Assembly (NCBI GenBank): GCA_021234155.1
Contig: JAJEKV010000066.1
Location: forward strand, 6,672,800-6,736,799
Source: Isoetes taiwanensis
Lineage: Eukaryota; Streptophyta; Lycopodiopsida; Isoetales; Isoetaceae
Direction: 5' to 3'
Length of the DNA stretch: 64,000 nucleotides
Below, in pieces: positions 55,919 to 64,000 of the stretch. A model generated the notes under the pieces. That model searched no databases and was not told where the DNA came from. It saw only the letters and a list, made by a program, of their open reading frames with translations. Position 1 is the stretch's first letter; each line of letters begins with the position of its first letter. The position numbers were made by a program, and so were the translations under genes.

Positions 55919-58407
55919 CTTGCTTTTCAAAGAGCTTGCCTTCTTTTGATCTTAAAACAAGTGTCGTGTTATGAAAAGAAATTGAAATGAGATTATGACA
56001 AGAGCTCCGGTCAAGGGACCCCCGTTTTCATACCAACTATTCCACTGTCATCTCCATTATTTATCACGAGCACAGATTCCAGCACCAAATCCATCTTATC
56101 CAATTCTTGATTCGGGCATTTCTTTTTACCCTGCCAGGGCAGCATAACATTGTCTCAAATGGTGACATCTGTGTATGCATATTCAATTTATTGTGCAATT
56201 TGAAAATTGGCCCTTTTTGTTCACTATTTTTAGCACACCAGCCTAACCAAGCCCGCAGCCTTCCTTGCAATTCTAAGCTATCCACGTAGCACTTCCACCT
56301 AAGCAAAAGCTATCCATGTAGCACTTCCACCTAAGCAAAATATGATATGGCAATATTTTAGCCATTGGATGTGACTTTTTTCAAATCGATGGTTGAGAAA
56401 AATAGAAAAAAAAAAGATCGAATTTAGGAGAAAGACGTACATTTTTGGTGCCTCTTCCGTCGTGGCTTCTGAACTGCAAACCCAAAACGAAGCTTGGTTC
56501 TGCGAGTCTTTCTAGCTCTGTCTGCAAGAAAATAATACTTCTTATTTGTAAATTTTTTTTAGTTATCAGCCCGTTACGATCTCGAGACCTATGCTTGATT
56601 ATTTGCAATAGGAAAGATGAAGAAACTGCAATGGACCTGTGCCTGAATATTTGCGATAACTTATGATAAATCTGTCATTCAAGCTGTGCGAAATCCCAAA
56701 CTGAAGCCAGTACTTTATTCAAGCTGTGTGAAATCCCAAAGTGAAGCCAGTACTTTCGATTTGTGGGGAGGGATCTTCTTCATCTCGATCTCTTCCAAAC
56801 CTAGGGGATCTCTTCATCTCGATCTCTTCACTCGATCACGTCTAAGTAGCCATCACATATGCGAAACCGGTATTTGGTAAAATAGAGCATTGCCATCTAT
56901 GGACACGGTTTCCACGAATCTTCTATTCTGCATTATTTTTTCTTGTTAACAAGCCAGAGTTCCAATGTTTCAGAGAACATAGAGGTTTTCGGAATACTTT
57001 GAAACGTGCTAAAAACCTGTGGTCTACGATCCCATGCTATTCATCCCGATAGGTACAAATCCCTTATACATTCGTTATTCATACTAGCCATACAATGTCT
57101 TGCTTGCTTTTTCTTTCAATTGCTAATTGCTACATCAGAAGCAAAGCACAAACATTACTTATGATTATATTATATTACAGGTATTGTGGCGAAGAAAAAG
57201 AAGGATTTTGCTAAAAGCCAGAATGCAATGCAATGGAGTATATTTGGCAAAGGGATAACTGGAGCTATCTGTATCAGGTTAGACAATGCTTATCATGACA
57301 TGGAGCTGTTCATTGTCCATCAAGAGTGAGCAAGTTAATGCTAGCTTCATAGATTAGAGTACTAGACATTTTTCCAGCCTTGACAATGGTATTTGTTTTA
57401 GACTTAACATTGACAAAACACCTTCTCATCCTTCTCAGATTGCTTCTCTTCTTCTGTCCGTGATTTTTTTTCTTCGTTTTCCATCTCTAGTTACATGCAA
57501 AAAGATCCTTCTCCAAGTTTGCTCTTTATCATCTCGAGTTCTCTTAACCTACCAATAAAAATGGTATAATATAATAAGTGATTGGTCAAAACTTAATATC
57601 AATAGTTCCTACATTTTATACTCTAGTTTTCTTAAATTACATTGGCTCTTGACTGTACTTCGCCGATACATTATGCACTTTTGAGGTATTAATAATGATT
57701 TCACGAGATATGTACCTATAGGTAGTGTTTCCTTTATGTCAGGCTTCTCTTTCTGTATATGAGGTTTCTTGTATTGTTATAGAATAGGCCACATTGCAGT
57801 GGATTTTAATGTTTTATTTGCTAAGTTTCACTTCAAAGACAGTATTAGATTAGAAGAAATCTAATAGTTAGCTATGCTGGCCCTTAATAGAACTGCAATA
57901 AGACATATTTGTTCTGCAATCCAATAAAGTATGTCAAAATAATATATTATTAGGGAGTATCATGTTATATGATGGTCACATTGCAATGGGTTTTGATGCT
58001 TTACTTGCTAGGTTTCACTTCAAAGGCAGTATTAGATTAGACGAAATCTAATATTTAGCTACGCTAGCCCCTGATGGAATTGCAATAAGACATATTTGTT
58101 CTGCAAACACTGGCACTTCTTTTTTTTTTATTGATGCATTAGTCACTCGCTGCAGATCTATGAAGCATATGCAGAAATCATAGAGGTCTATGATACTACT
58201 TTGGGCTTAGATATTCTGTCAAATGCTTTTCGCTCATGATCATTCAGCAATCCGGTTGTACATTTGATATGTTGCTTTCTTCATAGGCACATGACAGTGA
58301 AATAATAGCCCGTTGTTTGAATATGTTGCTTTTTCCATCATACTTTTCTCTAATGGTAATTTTAAGTGTTTTGACGAGTCATTTATGGATGTAGCTTATC
58401 CATCTAT
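55919..58407. other. Upstream region of the synthetase gene; short tandem repeats only
   Basis: A ~33-base word (AGCTATCCACGTAGCACTTC) is repeated in tandem at 56274-56340, a ~39-base word at 56681-56754 (AAGCTGTG.GAAATCCCAAA), and a ~140-base segment at about 57785-57930 again at 57972-58110 (TTTCACTTCAAAG.CAGTATTAG). No gene recognised. Confidence 0.55.
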
Positions 58408-59868
58408 TCAATAGTTGTGCCACGAACTGAGATTGCATAGCTCTGCTAGTAACACTCCAATGCAAATCTTGTTGCATATCCCATGGCCTGATCCCAATGA
58501 TAGCCAAAAATTATCCCCTAATTTGAATTCTCTTTCGGTTCTATGCTTATCGGCTAAACTCTTTTGTTGACTTCTTGCTGCCAATAGATAGCCTCTAACT
58601 TCTTCGACTAATTGCTGCATATCGGTCAACATTCGTCGAGAAACTTCAACCTTTGACACTGGGTTATGCCAAGTGTCTAGTGGCAAGCATTGATAACGAT
58701 AATTAATCATGAAGGGAGACATTTGTGCTGATTCTTACTTGGTACTATTGTATGCAAACTCTACCAAGTAAATATAGTCACCCCATTTTGACTGCTTGTT
58801 CCACACATAGTTCCTCAATATATCTTCGAGAATTCGATTGGTGCACTCTGTTTGCCCATTGGTTTGAGGATGCTATGTTGTATTCATAGACAACTTGGTC
58901 TAGATCGTGTTCAAGAATGGAACTTGGAATCTCTATCGAAGATGATTTCCCTTGGCATCCCATGCAATCTGAATATTTCTTTTGCAAAAAGCAAGGCGGT
59001 ATCTAAGGCTGTATCTGTGGTTCGACATGGCAAAAAGTGAGCCATCTTAGATAGCTTGTCGACCACAACCATTAAAGCATCATGGCGCCTTGCTATTCTT
59101 GGGAGTCCGGTTATAAAGTCCATGCTCACAACCTCCCATTTAGTGCTTGGCACTACCACATGTTCCAAGGCTCCTGGGATTCGAAGCTGCTCGGCTTTTA
59201 TTTGCTGACAAAGCTGACATTGTTGAATGTAGTTGGCTATTTCCTTCTTCATGCCAGACCAATAGTAACTACTTCTTATCTTGAAGTAAGTATTCATGAA
59301 CCCTGCATGGCCGCTATTGAGCTATTATGAGTATCGTGAAGAATTAACTTCCTTACTCATGCTGCCTCTGGAATGCAAAGTTTATCATTGTGGTATAGAA
59401 GATTGCCTTCCTTCTTATATCTTTTGCAAGCTTCTCTTTCTTTATCTGACAGTACCTCCTTGCACAGGATAGCCCAAACTTCCTTGAATTCTTTGTTTGA
59501 CAGCAGGACCTCTTCAATCTTCTTGTCGAATTTGCTGCATAAGGTGGAGATGGCATTGCAGTGCACTCGAGTCTCCAATGGTCGATGCGAGAGAGCGTCG
59601 ACAACCACATTTAATTTGCATGGCTTATAGACTATCTCAAAGTCATACTCCTCGAGAAACTCCACCCATCTTCTTCGCTTCAAATTGAGGAGTGGTTGCA
59701 TGAAAATGTATTGGAGGCTTTGATGATCAGTATCTAACTGAAATCTCCTTCCAAGCAAGTAGTGCCTCCAAATACGAAGAGCTCTTACTATAGCTAGAAG
59801 CACTTGATCGTGCATTGGGTAGTGTTGCACTACGTCATTCATCTTCTTTGAATCATACGCTATACCTT
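58408..59868 (-). mobile_element. Ty3/gypsy pol: RNase H and integrase, decayed
   Basis: Minus strand. 59868-59520 carries the RNase H part (IAYDSKKMNDVVQHYP, LDTDHQSLQYIF, RRRWVEFLEEYDFEI, VVDALSHRP). 59297-58911 carries the integrase zinc region (YYWSGMKKEIANYIQQC..C) and core (WEVVSMDFITGLP with catalytic Asp, then FDRDSKF). After a frame change, 58910-58780 and 58722-58408 hold the C-terminal core and domain (ADKHRTEREFKLGD). Several stops. The upstream half of pol is at 63467-63931, beyond an insertion. Confidence 0.9.
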
Positions 59869-60854
59869 TGTGACGCTCCCTACAAAATATACGGCGCCCA
59901 GCCATACACTCCGTATTTCCCCCCATCCGTTCCTTCGACCGCACAGGCCCTCCGTCTATCCCGCACTCCAGGGTATCCCTAGTGCGGGAAGGGGACACGA
60001 AGGTGTCTTGCGCGCCCTTCCCCTATGGGCTCCTATAACAGCGGAAGCATAAACATCGTCAGAACTAGCAATAACAATACATTGAACTATCGTGAAGGGT
60101 AGCACATCCATACATCCATAGATACAATAGAGATAAATGCATGCCATAAAACATGAGAGCTCCTACCCAAGGCTCAGACTCATGGGGAGGTAGACTGACG
60201 GCTAGGCCTCAAGATAGAGCAGACCGAGTCATAATGATGGCGGAGCTGGCTCAAGACAATGGCTAGGGTTGACCACTCCATCTGTCCCTCCTGTGCATAC
60301 TTTGCAGATGGGCTAGATCGGGCTCTGGTATGACTCTAGCCTTCCGGGTATGCAATTGTCAATGTTGCACCAAGAAAGGGAGAGAAGGGGATGCACACCA
60401 ATATCCGAGAGCGCAAGCTCCCAAAACAAAGGCAAAAATGGAATTGTATTGAACGTAAGTACGAATACAAGATATAAAAAGGGGCAGTAGATAATAACTG
60501 CTCCCGTTACCAACCACACCTAATTATGCCATAGCTAATTAAGGCAAGTGGATGGGTTGGTGTAGGTGCTGATGAAGTGCTGATTCATCACATAGTCAGC
60601 ACCTATGTGCTGAGTGCTGTCAGTGCTGCCAAGCAGCAAGATGGTGATCTCGATATCATATATCTCGACAACAATCTCATGATATCACCCATCGAGACTA
60701 CTCCGGGTTGCATCTCCCCAGTCCGTCGAGGCAGGAAGGGTTCCATCTCCCCTTTTCGGGGTCTAGAGGTTCCACGGGTGGCTAGAGAATCGTGGCGACA
60801 CACGATTCTTCCCCGAATTAACCTCCCAAAACAAGAGCCAGGCTCTTGAGAGGT

Positions 60855-61813
60855 TGTGACGTTCCAGGGAAATATATGCCATAAATACGTATATTTCCAG
60901 GTCCGTCACTATACAAGTCTATCTTTATAGCCTTGTATACCATAGATTGTGGCACTAGGGGGCATGACTAAGTTATTCATATAACTTAGCCAACCTTAGG
61001 TTAAGACCATTTTCCACGTGGCCTTAACCTATTGGGCACCCGCCACACGGAACCACCCTATTGGAGCCACGTGGCATAACATGTGAACCCTAATCTATCT
61101 AAACCTTAACCCTAGGCCTCTTTTCTGACTCCAATAGTCTGGGAACCTTCTTCGCGCTCGATACTCCGTTTCGAGAACCGTCTGCTGTGGCACAGCATAG
61201 CATGGCAACCCCCAGAGCGTGAGCGCATCAGCAGGAGTGGGAGCTACCTCGAACACCTCGAAGACCATGGAGACGCCGGGAGCAGGAGGGAGTTCTTCGA
61301 GAGCAGGTATTTCGGCATAGATTTCTGTGTAGATCATTTGGAAGTTAGGACTCCAGATGAGTTAGCATTTCGTGTCTCTAGTAAAGCCTTCCTAGAACCC
61401 TCAGTCTAGATCTTAAACCCTAATCAATGAACCCTAACTGTAAGTTAGATACATATGATTAGGTTTAGATGTTATTCTCATTATTATCATGTATGTGGAT
61501 ATGTGATGTTGGTTGATCATGTTTGCTCCTCTTGTATTGGGAAGGGGGGTAGAGACCTAGTAGCCATTACTTAGTAATGCTCCTAGTTTAGACCCTTTAG
61601 TTCCTATTATTATGCGGCATAGGAACCCACCGGGCTATGGGAGCTATGGTATGACTCAGCACTACATAACAGGGCTACAGGCGAGACGGGGGGAAGGTCC
61701 CTGATGAGGGTGGCTACTGGGGACCCCATAGCGGGCTAGGCTTATGGGCGGTCACTTCGAGTGGGCCGGGCATGGGTCCGACACCTCCTGGGGCAATGGT
61801 GCCGCCCTGCCTC
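60855..61813 (+). repeat. Left arm B of ~960-bp inverted repeat
   Basis: Reverse-complement match to 62492-63455 over its whole length, with scattered substitutions and small indels. Shared words include GGCCTAGGGTTAGGG-type, GCCACGTGGCTCCAATAGGG and AGTAGCCATTAC. Confidence 0.9.
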
Positions 61814-62491
61814 TGTGACGCTCCCTACTAAATATACGGCGCCCGGCCGTACACTCCGTAGGAAATCCCCCATCCGGTCCTTCAACCGCATGGGCCCTCC
61901 GTCTATCCCGCACTCTGGGATGACCTTAGTGCGGGAAGGGGACACGAAGGTGTCTTGCGCGCCCTTCCCCTATGGGCTCCTATCACAGCGGAAGCATAAA
62001 CAATGTCAGAACTAGCAATACAACACATCATACTACCTCGAAGGGTAGCTCATCCACATATCCGTAACTACAAAGAAGATAAACATATGCCATAAAACAT
62101 GAGAGCTCCTACCCATGGCTCCGACTCATAAGGAGGATGACTGACTGGCTAGGCCTCAAGATAGAGCAGACCGAGTCATAACAATGGCGGGGCTGGCTAT
62201 AGACAATGGCTAGGGTTGACCACTCCATCCGCCCCTCCTGTGCATACTTTGCAGAATGAGCTAGATCGGGCTCTGACATGACTCTAGCCTTCCGGATATG
62301 CAATCCCATGGTATCACCTATCGGGACTACTCCAGGTTGCATCTCCCCAGTCCCTCGACACAGGAAGGGTTGCATCTCCCCTTCCCATGGTCTAGAGGTT
62401 CCACGGGCAGCTAGAGAATCGTGGCGACACACGATTCGTACCCGACTTAACCCCCCAAAACAGGAGCCAAGCCGACACTTGCAACTCCTGA

Positions 62492-63455
62492 GAGGCAGGG
62501 CGACACCATCGCCCCAGGAGGTGTCAGACCCATGCCCGGCCCACACAAAGTGACCGACCATAGGCCTAGCCCGCTATGGGATCCCCAGTAGCCATGCTCA
62601 ACAGGGATCCTCCCTCCGTATTGCCTCTAGCCCCGTTGTGTAATGCTGAGTCACATCATAGCCCTTATAGCTCGGTGGGCTCCTATGCACATGCCGCATA
62701 ATAATAGGAACTAAAGGGTCTAAACTAGGAGCATCACGAAGTAATGGCTACTAGGTCTCTACCCCCCTTCCCAATACAAGAGGAGCAAAGATGATCAACC
62801 AATATCACATATCCACACATGATCATAATAAGAACATCTAAACCTAATCATATACATCTAACTTACAGTTAGGGTTCATTGATTAGAGTTCAAGATCTAT
62901 ACTGAGGTGTCTAGGAAGGCTCTACTAGAGACATGAAATGCTAACTCATCTGGGATCCTAACTTCCAGATGATCTACAAAGAACTCTAATTTAAATACCT
63001 CCTCCTGAGGAACTCCCTCCTATTCCCGGTGTCTTCATGGTCTTCGAGGTGGTCGAAGTAGCCCTCACTGCAAGGACGTGCACACGTTATGGGGGTTGTT
63101 GTGCTAGGCTATGCCACAGCAAACGATTCTCGAAATGGAGTTTCGAGCGCGAAGAAGGTTCACAGAGTGTTGGAGCCAGGAAAGAGGCCTAGGGTTAGGG
63201 TTTAGGCCTTTATAGGTTAGGGTTCACATGTTATGCCACGTGGCTCCAATAGGGTAGACCCATGTGGCGGGTGCCCAATAGGTTAAGGCCATATGGAAAA
63301 TGGTCTTAATCTAAGGTTGGCTAAGTTATATGAATAACTTAGTCATGCACGTTATGCCACTATTCTAAGGTATACAAGGCTATGAAGGTAGACTTGTATA
63401 GTAACGGACCTGAAAATATACGTATTTATGGCGTATATTTCCTTGGAACGTCACA
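62492..63455 (-). repeat. Right arm of ~960-bp inverted repeat
   Basis: Partner of 60855-61813; ends GGAACGTCACA at the insertion border. Confidence 0.9.
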
Positions 63456-63466
63456 ACCCTACCTTC

Positions 63467-63931
63467 TTACATGGGAACTCCACCTCTTGCTATCTTACTT
63501 GCGTCTGTAGCTACAAGCTTGTCCTTATCTGGATCTGGTAGGGTGAGCACCGGTGCTGTTGTCAAAGCTTCTTTAAGCTTTTCGAATGAAGCTTGAAGAT
63601 TCTCTACCCAATGTGCCACCCAATCTTTCACATTCTTATTCTTAGTGGGATTCGACAAAGGGGATGCCCACTTAGCAAAATCCTTTACACATTTCTAGTA
63701 GTAGCCTGCTAAGCCAAGAAAGCTTCTCACTTCTTAGACGTTCTTTGGAGCTGGCCAATCTACTATAGCTTCTATCTTTGACGGCTCTGTCTCTATACCT
63801 TCGCCTGACACAACATGGCCAAGGTATTTAACCTTGGTTGTAGCAAAATGGCACTTAGAAAGCTTGCCAAACAAGCGGTACCATTTTAGTTTTTCCAAGA
63901 CTTTTCTTAGATGTGCTACATGTTTTTCCAT
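63467..63931 (-). mobile_element. Ty3/gypsy pol: reverse transcriptase end, decayed
   Basis: Minus strand: MEKHVAHLRKVLEKLK, LSKCHFATTKVKYLGHVVS and DWPAPKNV (63931-63734), then, after a stop near 63735 and further stops or frame changes before 63658, ASFEKLKEALTTAPVL and LVATDASKIARGGV (63658-63467), the RT-RNase H connection. It continues, beyond the insertion, at 59868. The sequence upstream of 63931 to the window end shows no further clear domain. Confidence 0.9.
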
Positions 63932-64000
63932 TGACTTCTACAGATGAGGATATCGCCGAAGAAGATGATGATGAACTCATCCAAGAACTCCCTGAAGATG

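Larger units (their letters stand above)
59869..63455. mobile_element. 3.6-kb insertion of nested inverted-repeat elements
   Basis: Starts TGTGACGCTCC and ends GGAACGTCACA, separating the RT and RNase H of one gypsy pol. The ten bases on the left (GCTATACCTT) and right (ACCCTACCTT) agree at 7 of 10, a possible old target duplication. Inside: A (59869-60854), B (60855-61813), A' (61814-62491, like A without an internal ~310 bp) and reverse-complement B (62492-63455). Every A, A' and B unit begins TGTGACG(C/T)TCC. Long inverted arms and a 9-10 base target site would fit a non-autonomous Mutator-like element with a second copy nested in it. The only sizeable frame, 61095-61337 on the minus strand, has no domain. 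Confidence 0.8.

Noticed and set aside
59869-63455. Solo LTR with TG...CA ends and a five-base target duplication (ACCTT/ACCCT)
   Set aside because: The inside is made of long inverted repeats rather than a single LTR, and a ten-base target match is about as good; left open in favour of a TIR element.

Overview
The window is nuclear DNA of a land plant. It has GT-AG introns of about 50-360 bp, abundant LINE, Ty3/gypsy and Ty1/copia remnants, MITE-like foldbacks, and a cluster of heavy-metal-associated isoprenylated plant proteins (HIPPs), a plant-specific family. The lineage cannot be fixed from the sequence. The repeat load and a free-standing type-I-like glutamine synthetase gene would fit a seed-free plant or a gymnosperm, but that is inference.

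Layout. 1-2268 is a diverged copy of 33409-about 35720 and carries a frameshifted HIPP copy. 2265-11068 holds broken but coding-like blocks: a RING/PHD-like segment with a Lys/Arg-rich tail, a clear FCP1/NIF-type HAD phosphatase fragment, and Lys/Glu-rich blocks on the minus strand. Much of this stretch is oddly poor in CTG/CAG and rich in CG. A (CCA)n array lies at 3350-3871. 11.1-14.1 kb has one doubtful gene and degenerate repeats. 14.13-16.55 and 24.77-27.2 kb are a second duplicated pair, each with a three-exon HIPP gene on the minus strand (the first broken, the second intact). Between them lie a copia fragment, a tRNA-like sequence, a ~175 bp tandem repeat, a tetranucleotide array, MITE-like repeats and a decayed minus-strand LINE. 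27.2-32.5 kb is mostly unannotatable. 32.57-34.70 kb holds two convergent intact HIPP genes, and a relic of a further copy lies at 36.93-37.5 kb. A near full-length LINE spans about 38.99-47.59 kb and is split by a 321-bp MITE. 52977-55918 is an intact 11-exon gene for a 525-residue glutamine-synthetase-family enzyme on the minus strand. 58.4-63.9 kb is a decayed Ty3/gypsy pol, minus strand, split by a 3.6-kb insertion built of long inverted repeats.

How it fits together. Only four genes look intact: three HIPPs and the glutamine synthetase homologue. The HIPP locus grew by local duplication of blocks more than 2 kb long. All copies that retain the N-terminal half share one change: the MxCxxC metal site of the HMA domain is replaced by M-P-T-P/Q-K-H, while the C-terminal SDEN..C-S-[VI]-M prenylation signal is kept in the intact members. 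The members differ mainly in the linker, which is His-rich in one, Tyr/Asp-rich in another and Lys/Glu-rich in the third.

Sequence-quality caution. Copy A (1-2268) differs from copy B mostly by shortened homopolymers and, further in, by CTG/CAG-containing words replaced with CG-containing ones. This looks as much like uncorrected long-read error as like evolution, so frameshifts in 1-11.1 kb and in about 22.5-24.1 kb should be read with that in mind.
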